Shown here one piece after another: positions 23,536 to 36,599 of a DNA stretch of 64,000 nt. Every line of letters begins with the position of its first letter. Positions within the stretch are counted from its first letter, which is position 1. This DNA is from Helopsaltes ochotensis (Eukaryota > Chordata > Aves > Passeriformes > Locustellidae). The stretch spans positions 179,784 to 243,783 of the forward strand of contig VXBM01000760.1 in assembly GCA_013400155.1 (NCBI GenBank), given 5' to 3'. The notes under the pieces are model-generated. The model had not been told where the DNA came from. It searched no databases and saw only the letters and a program-made list of their open reading frames with translations. A program made the position numbers and the translations under genes.

Positions 23536-26500
23536 GTGTACTTATTGATTTAACTCCATTTAACACAGAGAATTCTACATTATTTTGAGGTTTATGTATC
23601 AACTTTATTTAATTGCTCATAACAGAATAAAGTAGTGAATGAGCCCTGACCAGTCTTGTAGATAGGAAAATTGGAAAGGGAAGGAAAAGGGCAGGGAAGG
23701 GGGAGGGAAGAGAATGTGGTAACAGGAAAAATGAACTGGCTCCAATGCCATCTCTAAGAAAGCCCTCCCTCTGCTGTGACTTGCATGGAGTAAGCTGCTA
23801 CAAAGATACCCCTTTTTATCTGTCCTTGGTAATGAGAGACATTCAAAGTAACAGACTTCCCTGGAAAAAGCTTACTTCAGGTACTTTCCATTTCTCTAAC
23901 ATCAAGAAACATCAAATTTAAGTGTGATCTCATTTGGCAGCAATGAAGTTGAAGGGTAAGCTTCTGTCAGGTAAAAGGAGAACATTCAGAGTGATATGGA
24001 TCAGCCCCAAACCAGCTGTTTAATTTCTATCTGTCAGTGATAGAAAGCTTTGACCTGCATTAAATTTCTTGTCTGGTTTTCTGTCTTTGCTGCCAGGTGG
24101 TACATTGGGATGCTGGCACTTGGGATAAGGGCTAATTTCCTTAAGTGTCTGAGCACATCACAGATATTCACACTGTGTACTGGCTCTGAGAAAAGCTCCT
24201 GTGAAATTAATATTACTCTTTTTTTCACTCTTTCCTTTGCCTTTTCTAATGGTGATCTTAAGTGGTTTCTTCCAATTCCTTACAGAAACATAAAAAAATG
24301 CCTTTGTGATCTTTTTGGAGATTTTGTTTTTGCTTTGTTTTCTTTGTGGTAAAAATGTACATTTTGTTGTTGTGCTGCTTCACAGTACTTTTGGTGCCTT
24401 AGCATTTGTGACCCTATGAAACCTCCATCTTCAATTCCAGATCACATCTTTTTACTTTCCCTGTCTTTAATCCACACACCCAATCCACAAGGACTCTTGG
24501 CAGTGCTTTCAGCCTGTTACTCATCTGCTCTCTTCCCTGGGTGTTGCTCCTGCGAGCCTTGTTGGCTCTTGTTTCTTGTGGATAGTGACTGACACTGATG
24601 TTTAAATCATCCTACTCTTTCCCTGCCTTTTTATCTTCTTTTTTTTAAAGATTGTGATTCATAACTGTACACTAAGCTGACTTTACCCTTTGCCTCAGCT
24701 TTTAGTCTACAAGTTCATATTAGAAAATATAGTGCCAAGTGGGTAGGACATGGATCATGTCAGTTTCCAGTAAATATTATCTAATAGTTAGATCCTACCT
24801 TACTACCTATAAGGTAGACAATATTTAATAATCCTAACATCAACAGTAATAGTGCCATGAACAGAAATTACCTGTTAGCGTGTTGTGTCAGTCTCAATGA
24901 AAACTGTAATTGTATAGGAAGGAATCAAAAGTGTTAATTTTCATTATTTTCCTCATTCTCTCCATCTCCTTTATTGAAGAGGAGGATGCTCTTCACGGGA
25001 TCTCACTGCTGGTTTCTAGGCAGCGGGCCACTGTGTGGAAATCTGGCTTTTAGTGCACCTTTTCTTTTCTGGTCTGTGTTCATTTTCTGTTGTTGTTTTG
25101 GGTTTTTTTAATGCCCAAGGTGACTTTGAAGTTGATGTATGCACTTTCCTAACCTAGTATTTCATCTTGTCCTGTGAAAGTCGGTAAACCTGTGGAGAGT
25201 GGGAATTCACCTGCACAAATTAATGCTAATTTAGTCAGTTTGTTGTGCATACAAAGGTGTCATATCAAATTACAGAAAAAGGACTTTCTAATGTTTTGTA
25301 CTTGGAAAATAATTAAAATTATGTTTTTCTAATATTAAGTTAAAACTTAGAAGTCTCTTCAAGGCTGCAGAACCTCTGCAGTCCAGCTTCAGATTAAATA
25401 ATCCCCCAAATTAAAAAGCAAAAACATCCTTCTTTGCAATTTTTGAGTTTGAAGTTATTGCAAATAATTGGTTTTCTTTGGCTGGCAAAGAAAATTGACA
25501 AGCAAAATGTTTTAGTGCTTTACACACAAACCATTTTGGACAGGGACACATCTGAAAAAGAAGTGTACAAAACAGCTGTAAAATATATGCTTGGTTGTGT
25601 TTTTCATTTTGACCTTGTAAGAATTTGACGTGACATTAGTGAGGCCTGTGGCAGAAGGGTACTGTCAATTTTCACAGTAGCACATGAACACATGGTGACC
25701 CCCAACAGCCATCTGGTAGGGTGGCAGAAATGAATGCCCGCTCCATCTTCATCTCCAGACATCAACAGCCACAGGCATGTGTTAGTCTGTTCTGCTGGAC
25801 TTTGGTCTGAATTAACACAGTGATGGAGGGGTAAGCTCAGAGGGCAAAAGGCAGAGCCCCAATGGGACCTGCCTGCCTGTGGGATTCTACTGTAGTTGGA
25901 GATATTAGGGATGAAGACCAAAAGGTTGTGACAAAAGGACACTGGATTTAGAGGTCTGTCAGTTCCTCAACCTGAATTTGCTTTTCCACTATTTGCCCTG
26001 AAAATTTGAATTTAAAATCTCATCTGGATTTCCACTCACTAGCAAGAAAGGGCTCTGGCAGATCTAATTTCATATTTGCTGTGGGTGACTGTTAAGTTGG
26101 CTTTTTGTTATCTTAATTTTGTTTTTTCCTTGGTACAAATAATACAAAGGCCTCTTACTTACAATAAGAGATTCCATCTCTTGATTTAAGGAGAAAACTC
26201 TGCTGTCTGTAATATTTTTTTCTTACCTTAAATTAGCTGTTTAAATAATATTGTTGACTTAAAATTCAGTAATACAAAAAGAGAAAATGAGTGCTACTCT
26301 GTTACAGTAATGGCTATTACTGTTAAAAATATATTGGTCCTGAATACAATAAGAGCCACAATGGATTACTTAAAATCATCCAAAGAATGGTTAATACATT
26401 AAAAAATGAATATTTTATGCAGGTCATTAACCTTGATAATTTACCTTAAAATAACTTTGAACTGGTTTGATTTTGATTAGTTTCTAATGGAGCTTGAATC

Positions 26501-28575
26501 ATCTAGATGTTAATCTTCCCTGTGTGGCTGCCAGGTTGTTGAGGTATTATCAGATTGATAATTATTCTTTCATCACTCTTATAAACTTGAGACATGCTTA
26601 CAGGAAAGGATAATTGAACCCATGCCACATTTTTTCATAGGGTTCTTTCTTAGTACTGCTTTTAGAAATATCAAGGATAGGCAGTCTATGATGCCCCCAG
26701 GCAATTGACCTTGGAGCCTGCCTACCCCTGAGAGCACAGAAGTTTTCTAAATTTCTAACATTTCAGCTGTGAATTGAATTGAAAATCAGTATGGAAAACA
26801 CACTGTTCGGGTCCTTTTAAAATTTTTTTATTCTATTTTTTTACATAGATTAATAAGTTTTTTAATACTATGGTTGATTAGGATTTGCTTTCCTAACTGT
26901 CCTCTGCTGTCTGTGTTGAAATGGTTTCTCTCACGGGACAGCCTTTCTCACAGAATCTACCAAGCCAGTTCTTTAAGCCGCTCATTTATGTTTTGGGAAT
27001 AGATTAACAGAGGACAGAGGGATTAGCCTTAGTAGACACTGGGAGAAAGGAAAATATGCTAGATGGGAGACTTGCAGTCCTGTAAAGAAGCCTCCTAGAT
27101 ATTCATGATATGCTCTAAATTTGTTTGATTTTCATTTGTTAATTTTATGGCAGGAAAATATGGGTTAAAAAAAGAAGTTATCAACTGTTGTTTTCTAGTA
27201 AAGAGAAAATGGAAAATTCAGTTCTCTTATGGGAGTTTTAAATACATGGGTTGACTTAGGGATGTTCTTACAAGGCTATGATTCCAGTTTAAAGGAAAAG
27301 AGTGTCTTTAATTAGAAGAAACAAAGAGAAAGGTGGAAGAAGTTGGGAGAGAGACACTGACAAAATGAGGTCTGACTGACAAAGCAGCACCAGTCATCAC
27401 AGATAATCTTGTTGGAGACCAGTCAACCTGTGGGGAAAGTTTTGTGACATCTCCTGTACCTGGATATGTTTCTTTCTACAGGATGGGAATGTTTAAAATA
27501 TTAAATTAGATATGCAATAGTAAAATGTGCAATGTATTTGTTTACAAGAGGGAACAGTAAGTAGAGAATAACAGAAGAGATAGAATTAGAGAATGGATTT
27601 GGATATGAAGTTTTTGATTAGCAAGAACTCTACATACCTCTTCATGAAATGGTATGTTATTATAACTGGTATCAGAAAAATATATTCCAAAAGAACCAGG
27701 TATTTTATGTTATTCCAGGAGCTCCTAAACCCATGATTGCCTATATAGCATGTTATGCAATCTCAAAGAATATGGGCAAATCCATTTTCCCCCCAAGACT
27801 TCAGTTTCAAAGCAGAAAAGAAGGAAGGAGAACTAAAATTTTTAAGTGGTTTCTTTTTAAAGTATTTCCATTTGATTAGCATGAACTGGATTGACGCATT
27901 AGAATTCATTTGCTCAATTGCATAGCTAGGCTGCTCTGGAACTGAGGAAATCAGCCTAGGGATTTTGGATCCTGAAACAGTGAGTTAATTCTATCTCACT
28001 TTTGGCCTTCAAGAAGATTTTGTCCTTTAACATTATCTCACTATTGAAAGGTTAAGAAAAAGTTACATTTTCTTAGCAAGGTCCTCAAAAACTAGCTCTG
28101 TAGGCTACATTTCACAGTTGTCATTTCTCTTAACCAGCTTCAGTCTAGGAAGCTATTTTTGATTAATTTCTTGTATGCTTCTCCCTTTTACAAAAGCCTC
28201 TCTTTCACGGCCAGGATGTCTTTTGAGGACTCCACAATGTGTTTGCCTTTTTTCCCACCATTTTGCTCAGTGAAAGACATTGTACCCTGCCAACACTAGG
28301 TGGTATTGAAGTTCTTTTATTCTCATGTGTGCTTTAAAATATATTGCTACCACCATGTCTCATTCATGTATAACCAATTTAAGAATAACCGTGTGACCTA
28401 AAATTATTTATCACTTCTCTTTGAAGAATACAGTTTTACTCAGTCTAAAGTAGTTTGGAAGCTCTTTCACCATGCAACAGTCTCCTTGAAAACTCAACAA
28501 ACAACTCTAAGACTCTGGCAGTCGTTTTAGACATGTGAGCATAGTTAGGATAACAGTGAAAACAGAGAAGAAAGG

Positions 28576-28611
28576 TATGGAAGATTAAATGGATATGGAA
28601 GATTAAATAGA
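28576..28611 (+). repeat. 18-bp tandem duplication
   Basis: Two adjacent copies of tatggaagattaaatgga, the second differing at one base (..taga). Confidence 0.85.
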
Positions 28612-31440
28612 GGGAACGCAAAACTTGAATTTTGCTGTACTTTTAGGTCAACGAGGGGATAAAGATACTGAAACATAAAAGAATAGTTCAAAAGTTGTTG
28701 CTATTTGATAGGTGTATTCTCTCTAAGTTTTCTACAGATGGTTTCAGAAATATTTCCTCCAAGTGTTATTTGAGGGATAAAATATAGGATCAGGCAGGAA
28801 AACCATAGTCTAAACATTCAGAAAGCTGCCTTTGCTCTTGGTTTTATTTGCCAGGATGCATGGTAAAACGAGATCTTTGAGTGCCTGTTTGATGTTTGGT
28901 TTCAATGAAAAAGCAGGTGATCATGACTTACATTAGGAATTGAACATCGTGGGTTACTTCAGTAGGCTATCATGACAAAATTTCAACATGACTGATATGT
29001 TCCTTGTGCTTGAGAATGATAGGTGGGTGGCATCCTGAAACAGCTGCTCTTTGTGCTGTTAACATGATGCCTTCTAATTGATGTATCATTTCTTTCTCCA
29101 AAGCAATCCAAGAAATGATATGAATTAATAAAAAACTGTTCAGAAGTAGCTGTTATTTTAGAAAACTTTGATTTCTTCCACTTAGTGGAAACTAAATAAC
29201 ATATTCCAACTTAATCACCCCTTCTTCAAGCATCCAAAATAACTGAAAAGCAGAGAAAAAAAATGTGTGCAAGAGCTTTTAAAGGGTGAGAGACAATAAA
29301 GAGAGTGTGAAAAGATGTTTTATACATCTGGACATCATTCCTAAATCCTGAGACATTCCCCATTATCATTGCAATGATTCGATTTTCTGTGTTAAACTTT
29401 CTTTATTGATTTGAAGCACACTGATTTCCATTACAATGTGTGGTGATAAAGCTAGAGAAGTAATACTGAAGTGACCAGCATTCTGTATAAAAGTACAGTG
29501 AAAAAATTTTGGAAATTTGCTAAATGTATGTTGCTATTGTGTGTTCTCTGTTTATCACATCATTTTGCCAATGAAGTTATATTTCCTGTACATGAATTGT
29601 CATGTTTGCCATGAACAGACAATTTTCATACCCATAAACCTTTCTTGCTTGCAGAGATTCTTATGGGATATTTATTTTTTTCCTTTCCAAATTTTTTCAG
29701 TTTTTTTCCAATCTAAAATGAGTGACAATTCAATTAAATCTCTTTTCTCCTCTGGCTTTTTGAAAACTCTCCATTTCCCACCCTGAATAAAGGAGACACA
29801 CTATTCTTCTGCTAGTGTTCTTGAGAATAATCCTCTTCCTTAAACTGTTGCTTAACCAAGATATTTTACTGAGATTTGACACAAAAAATCAGTGAATGAG
29901 TGACCGTGGGCATATGAGATTATGTGCACACTCTGGAGATAAAAAGCACCTATCACCTCTGCAATCCCCAAAGATGTTTCTGCATGTGTTCTCACTCATT
30001 TAAAGATTTTTTTATAATTATTATTATTTTCCAACAAAAAACTCTGGCTTCCCTGTTTTTCAGTAGGCATCTCCTTTCATTGTAATTTTCCACTCTCTAG
30101 TTTCTTTGGCAAGTTCCTGTTATAACTTGAAAAATCTCTAATGTCCCTCTGTGAAAACCTTTGCATGGAACCAACCTGTCCATTCTAGTTCTTTAACACA
30201 TCAGTTAATCTGTAATGAAAAATAGATTTGTTCACAACACTGCATTTGGCCTGAGATTTTTTTGAAATATGGATTTTCCTTTTCTTGTCTCCCCATAAGA
30301 AAGTTCTCTTCTTTCCATATGAGAAATGTAGAATCACGATAATAATCTAGACTTCTGCAGGAGTGCCGCGCAACTGCAATTGATTTGTAGTCTGAAATTT
30401 AACTTTTTCAGAGAAAATGATTAAGCTTGTCCTATTGTAGCTCTGGATACATCCATAACCTGATTATTTAGAGCTGTTTTCAAAAAGCTAGTTATTGCAT
30501 CTCCAATACATGAAACAGCCATGTGTATCTGACTGATTGCAGCAGCAGGTTACAGGACTGAGGATGTCTGCAGCTTGATCGCAACATTAGACATGCATCT
30601 TTTTTTTAAGGGAACTGTAAAATCAGACCACCATGCGAATTTATATTGTGGAAACCACAGTAACCTATTATAATAAATCATCAAGGATTGGCTTGATAAA
30701 TGACGAGAGGAAAGGATTCTGAGGGGTGAGATAGGTGTAAGCATTTAGATGCCTCCCTATGCTTGCATTGGCTATTTTTTGCATTATACAAGATAAGTTT
30801 AGTTACGTATAGATAAACAGTATCAGGATATTGAAAGTAAGTGTGCACAAATGAATCAGATTGAAAAAAACCATATTTAACAAATTCTGAAACATGTATC
30901 AGGGATTATATGAGTTCCCCCAAAGTTTCTTTAAAGTACCCTTCCTTTAACTTGAAGGCCTGTTAAGATGACCTAAATATTTTTCCATGTGTTTCTCTTT
31001 TTTGTTTTATTTATGGAATTCATAAAAGCTTATGATTCTTGTGTTATAAAAGCTTTTGCTCAAAGAAATTATCTAGTCCATGACTGCTTTTTTCCTTGAT
31101 TCAGCCTCAACAATTTATAATTTTATGTATTCTTCTTTGCAAAGATATATTTTGGTGAAAATTAAACTGTCTTCTCATGTCAAAATCTGCTTCTAGATTT
31201 ATATAAAATGTGGAAGAAGAAGATGAATGGCTCTTCCTTGTTTGCACTCTCATATGCTAGTTTCTTTTTTTCCTCCATTCAGATAAAAGTAATGAAACAA
31301 GTTCTCATACTAGTGTAACTACTATTCATAACCCAATTTCATTCCAAAGGGCTTTCTTCATTCCAAGAGGACAAAGCACGGAAATAGAAATGCAGTTTGG
31401 AAGGAAAAGTGGAGAAGGCTTAAATTAGGAGGTGGATTTA

Positions 31441-33173
31441 TGCAGTGAATTTGGTGCTGGCCAAATGCCAGAAACCCACTAGAAATTATTTACTTATTTC
31501 CTGCTGCAAAATATGGATTAGGAAGAGGAGGACAAAACAGGCTCAAAACTTTCAAAGGTATAAAGAAAACTTTATTAAGAGAACTAAAAGAAAAATGAGA
31601 AGAAAAATCAAAATAAGTCTTCAGAACACTTCTCTTCCCCCTGCACCCTCTTTTTCCCCCCCTTGACAACGTAGAGGCAAAACCTGGAACTTTCAGTCAG
31701 TTTACCACCTCTAAAATAATCTTTTTTAGTCCACTTAGGGAGAGGAGTCTTTCTTGCCATTCCATGGAGACTTCTCCACAAGAAACAGTTCTCCCATGGC
31801 TTCAAGGTCACAATGAATCAGCTGAGTGGGAAAGGAAAAATCTGTTCTCAGTGTGAAAGTCCCTCCCATGCCTTTCAGCCTGACCCACAGCTGCTTTCAT
31901 GGGTCATGTCAACTTATAAGGTACCATTTTAATGATAAGCTGTTCTAGCATAAAAACAAAAGTTCTCTTCTTTTATCTCTGGGAAGAGATATCTTCTTCT
32001 ATCCCTGGGGCAAAGTTTCTCATCTCTCTTATTTCGTTCTGTTCAAGCTTCTCATTGGATTACAGATTTTCAACATCCACATGCTCCAGCATGAGTGCCC
32101 TTTCCTCATGCTGCATTCCCCCATGCACTTCATGAATTACAGGTGAAAAATGAAATTTGATATATCAAAAAATATATCTTCACCATAGCCTCACAAAAGA
32201 ATTTCAGCCCAAGACTAAGACATCCCCTCAATCCCCTCCCATCTAGAATTTTACTCCTTCTTTACTGACCTCAGTGTCTTATGTTTTCTCTATGTGTCTT
32301 CACCCTTTCCTTTTCCTGACTTGGGAGAGAATTGGTGTTTGCGGGTTCATTTGTTCTCAAGCTTTATCAATTGAAACAGTTTTTATAGCGTTCTGCAGTG
32401 TTGAAAAGGTCGATCTTGTCCAGGCTCCGCCATCAAGGAATTGCTGCGTCTCTCAGTGCTGCTCATGTGGCCCCTGCTGGCACCGTGCAAGTCGCGTTGG
32501 CTGCCAGCACCACCTCTGTGCCTTTCCTTCATGTGAGGTGCCAGAAAAAGAAAAACTGCTGCCACTGCTTTTGTCCTTCTGTCTGCAGCATGACTGGCTA
32601 AAAGCAGCTAAGCAAGCAAAGTCCACTGGGAGCCACGCTGGGACAGGCATGGCTGAGCAGCTTGTCCTAGTTGTGCTGAGTTTTGGCCACTCGGTCCTGG
32701 TCATGTGGCTGCTTCTGGACCGGACCAGTGGCAGCCACTCCTGACCCCAGCCTCTCTCGGCCTTGGGGCCATCCCCAGTGACAATCATGGAGCCACTACC
32801 AGCCCTGGTCCTGGAGTAAACCAAGTTCATTTGTGAGCCATGACAAGACAGCCCTGGCTGAGCTCTGATTTCAGCCAAGCAGTCCCAACCATGTAGCTGC
32901 TCACAGTGTTGGGATAATCCTGGTAGCATAGCCTGGCAGTGACAGAAATCTCAGCCCAGCAGCGGGCCGACTGAGCCCGGCCCAACCCAGCCATGCAGCC
33001 ACATTGGCCAAGTCAAAGCTGCTGTAGATTTTTCCATGGAAAACTGTGATGATTATGACTATTACCAGTGGAATATAAAATAATAAGCAGTTCTCCTTTC
33101 CCCCCCACCCCGCCCCAGAAAGACGTAAAGTCAAAAACTGAGAGTTGGAACTTCCTACAGCTGTTAGAGGACA
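31441..33173 (-). mobile_element. Very long solo LTR of an endogenous retrovirus (about 1.73 kb)
   Basis: In minus orientation the element starts TGTCCTCTAACAG and ends ...caaattcactgCA. On the plus strand it is bounded by TG at 31441 and CA at 33173, with ttta duplicated on each side (31437-31440 and 33174-33177), or attta if the shared A is counted. An AATAAA signal for the minus strand is at 31571-31576, followed by a ttttgagcctgttttg U5-like section. I recognise the downstream half (the 'cttcagaacacttct', 'gggaagagatatcttc' and 'catgctccagcatgagtg' blocks) from songbird LTRs. The upstream half (32380-33010) is GC-rich. Frames of 60-158 codons there on both strands (such as 32274-32744 and 32453-32929) are LTR sequence, not genes. 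Confidence 0.78.
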
Positions 33174-35224
33174 TTTATTTCTGTGGCTTCTCTAATGGGT
33201 AAGATTTTGAATTTTTCTTTCATGGAAATATGGAATAAAATTTAATTTCTATCTTGTGTCTGTATGTCTGTACCTTCTCCTGACCAAAGTGCTTGAAAAA
33301 TAAGTGTGTGCTTTGAAAGTTGTTATTAAAATCTAAGAGTAAAAGATGGCAAGATTTTTTTAAGAAAGTTAGGAAATAAACATTTTAAAACTTTTTTTTT
33401 CCTTTACTTTATAAATAGGCATAAAATTTTGCAGGTTTAGAACTTTTTTGACTTGCTGCATTTTTATGTTAGACTCAAATGCAAAATGAATATATTACTT
33501 TTCTCTCTGAGTCCTTCCAGTACACATGTTTTGAAGAATGTCTGAACAGCCCAAGAATAGGAAACATTGCCTGAGGTAGCACATTTCAATTCGCATTTCC
33601 CAGAGCTTGAAAAATCCATCATGGGATTTTTTTTGGTATTAACTCATTTTGTCAGAAGCATACAATTTATATGTATCTGTATGTGACTGTGGAGTGTGTA
33701 AAAATATTTAAAAAAAATTATATCTTTCTAAATCTAAAATTGAGAATGGAAAATTTTTGTCACCTCAACATTTAGGTGGGATTTTCATTAACTGGAAATT
33801 GTATGTTTACAATGAGAAAAGCATGATGTTGAAAATGATAGATACTTTTCTGTTATTAGTATTGTGAAAGGATTTTGGGAACCCATCTCTTTGGTCCACC
33901 TTTCTGTGCAAAAACCCATGTGACCTTTTTCCAAATTTACATACTCATCATGGAGAACCACAGTGAAAGATCAGGCTCTTAATCTATATTGTGTATCTTT
34001 TATTAACTGGAGTGCCCAGGTTACTCCACTCCTTTTTCATCCAGGTTTTAAAATGTAAAACTTGCCTGTCCTGGATGAAGCTACCAAGAGATAGAATCTT
34101 GCTAAGGAATTCTGTTCCAGGACCAGACATTCCTCTTTGTCCCTTCTTCCATTTACCCATTGACTATTTGTGTTCACCTTAAACTGCTTGTTTTCAAAAC
34201 TGATAGCATACCCCTTTGGTTTAATTTAGATGGTTTAATAAGGCCTTCTTTAATGTCATAATCAATTACAAACCACCACTGTCACTCAGACATGAACACA
34301 GTATATTAAGATTGGAATAGTAATTCTGATTCCAGTGGAATAATACAGAAATATTTTACTATCTCTTTTATGGGAGAATACATGACATGTGAAACTCGCA
34401 GTCTAATTTATTATTTGTTAATTATTTGTTATAAGTTAATACATTGTACTTCAGGTCTATTTTAAAGGTTGTACCTCATGAGATCAACAGTTGCAGCCTC
34501 TTCATCTGTGTTGTGTGTTTGATTGAATTTCAGTCTCATTTTCCAACCCCTGGAGTTTGTGACCTGATATATATAATGGGGTCAGCGAAGTTAATATTAT
34601 TGTTAGTCCAGGAACATGGCAAACCTTGGCTGAGTGCAGCAGTTGCTCCTGGAGAATTGCAATCTCCAAACTCATTCACAACAGCTAGATGAGACTGTGT
34701 CATACACCAAAAGTAACTGTACAGAAATCCACATAGTTAGTATGAACCACATCACTGCTGGATGTGTTTTCATAGGTAGTGACCCTTGTAGCCTTGACGG
34801 AACCAATCCAAGAAAACACGTACTTTTTCAGATACACTACGGGTTCATGACTGGGAAAAATTTGACAGTTCATACCCTTGGTTACTGGCAATACTTATGT
34901 GATGGGTTCTGCACTTACTCCTTTGTTAGCTCTTGTGATAAATCCCTTATTTATACTAGCGAGACTGCATGGAGGGCAATGGACAGATGGAGGACTTTGT
35001 GATTAACCCCTGATGTCATATGTAGGCTTCTGAAAACTGGTCAGGAAATCTCTGCAAGCATTTCACAACATTCTTTCTAAATGCATGAAGCGTTAATCAC
35101 AAATATATACACACATGCATGTACATAAACTACAGAGATCAGTGTTTGCAGGACTGCAACAGGAAACTTAGTTTTCTGTGTTACCTGTAGAAGACAAGAG
35201 TACCTGATGATTTTTATTAATTAC
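33174..35224. other. Unique AT-rich DNA
   Basis: No repeat family or gene recognised. A 122-codon plus-strand frame at 34634-35002 is overlapped by an opposite-strand frame and has no visible domain. Confidence 0.5.
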
Positions 35225-35551
35225 TGTCACGGCTGAGCACTGAAAGAAGGCATAGACTTGTCTCGTTCAAGGTGATCGAAAAAAGAGGGCATTCTTTATT
35301 TTCTGACTTCATTATATAGTTTTTCACCCAAATCATGGATTGGAAGAAAGTGTTGCCACCTCTCCAGTCACACTGGTCAAACCAACAGTCCATCAATTGT
35401 TCCTTCCCTCAAGGAAGTATGTAAACATCTCTTTGCCCTTTTCAAAACATCACTATCTATTGATAACATTTGTGTGAGAAAGAACTAAGAACTATGAAAA
35501 CATCAAGAAACTGTGAACAACATCAGAAAGGCTGCAAGAATCAGGGAAACA
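35225..35551 (-). mobile_element. Short solo LTR with perfect 6-bp target duplication (class II/ERVK-like)
   Basis: The element is exactly bounded by TGTCACGGC at 35225 and GGGAAACA at 35551, and flanked by aattac at 35219-35224 and 35552-35557. A 6-bp duplication is usual for class II (alpha/beta-type) retroviruses. On the minus strand a TATATAA box (35318-35312) lies only about 12 bp before an AATAAA (35300-35295), so transcription would start just downstream of the polyadenylation signal, giving a very short R. That compact layout resembles alpharetrovirus LTRs. Only the LTR remains; no gag-pol-env sequence is next to it. Confidence 0.85.
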
Positions 35552-35740
35552 AATTACCATTTTTGTTCCCCATGCTGGAATATCTTCCTTTGTAGGAGTG
35601 CCCACTATACTCAATGACAGTCTTTTTGCACTTCTTCAATTGTCAGTTCACTTTCTTCTCTACATTAAACATACAAACTTCATACTTTTGCTGACATCAG
35701 CAGCCATATTTATAGATAGATTTTATCCTCATCATGTTCT

Positions 35741-35784
35741 CCCTTCCCTTCCCTTCCCTTCCCTTCCCTTCCCTTCCCTTCCCT
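35741..35784 (+). repeat. (CCCTT)n pentanucleotide microsatellite
   Basis: A pure run of the five-base unit continues up to the gap. The long frames with X residues that cross the gap are artefacts. Confidence 0.95.
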
Positions 35785-36599
35785 NNNNNNNNNNNNNNNN
35801 NNNNNNNNNNNNNNNNNNNNNNNNNNNNNNNNNNNNNNNNNNNNNNNNNNNNNNNNNNNNNNNNNNNNNNNNNNNNNNNNNNNNNNNNNNNNNNNNNNNN
35901 NNNNNNNNNNNNNNNNNNNNNNNNNNNNNNNNNNNNNNNNNNNNNNNNNNNNNNNNNNNNNNNNNNNNNNNNNNNNNNNNNNNNNNNNNNNNNNNNNNNN
36001 NNNNNNNNNNNNNNNNNNNNNNNNNNNNNNNNNNNNNNNNNNNNNNNNNNNNNNNNNNNNNNNNNNNNNNNNNNNNNNNNNNNNNNNNNNNNNNNNNNNN
36101 NNNNNNNNNNNNNNNNNNNNNNNNNNNNNNNNNNNNNNNNNNNNNNNNNNNNNNNNNNNNNNNNNNNNNNNNNNNNNNNNNNNNNNNNNNNNNNNNNNNN
36201 NNNNNNNNNNNNNNNNNNNNNNNNNNNNNNNNNNNNNNNNNNNNNNNNNNNNNNNNNNNNNNNNNNNNNNNNNNNNNNNNNNNNNNNNNNNNNNNNNNNN
36301 NNNNNNNNNNNNNNNNNNNNNNNNNNNNNNNNNNNNNNNNNNNNNNNNNNNNNNNNNNNNNNNNNNNNNNNNNNNNNNNNNNNNNNNNNNNNNNNNNNNN
36401 NNNNNNNNNNNNNNNNNNNNNNNNNNNNNNNNNNNNNNNNNNNNNNNNNNNNNNNNNNNNNNNNNNNNNNNNNNNNNNNNNNNNNNNNNNNNNNNNNNNN
36501 NNNNNNNNNNNNNNNNNNNNNNNNNNNNNNNNNNNNNNNNNNNNNNNNNNNNNNNNNNNNNNNNNNNNNNNNNNNNNNNNNNNNNNNNNNNNNNNNNNN
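35785..36599. other. Assembly gap (815 N)
   Basis: A run of N starts inside the CCCTT microsatellite; unique sequence resumes at 36600. The gap may hold a longer repeat array. Confidence 0.99.

Larger units (their letters stand above)
21801..31440. other. Long unique AT-rich stretch, no gene seen
   Basis: Nearly 10 kb without a repeat family I can name. Minor features are three aaaccttt units at about 22003-22028, an imperfect 17-bp unit (ttaatgaagatca...) repeated about three times at 23237-23290, an A/C-rich tract at 23403-23535, a purine-rich tract at 23660-23712, and an 18-bp tandem duplication (tatggaagattaaat...) at 28576-28611. A GC-richer patch at 25604-25942 holds a 112-codon minus-strand frame with no recognisable domain. 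Confidence 0.5.

Noticed and set aside
25604..25942. 112-codon minus-strand frame
   Set aside because: No recognisable domain, and the frame depends on a non-ATG start, so it is probably chance or an old unknown repeat.
32274..32929. Frames of 156 and 158 codons on opposite strands
   Set aside because: Both fall within the minus-strand LTR at 31441-33173, and long frames on both strands are expected in GC-rich DNA.
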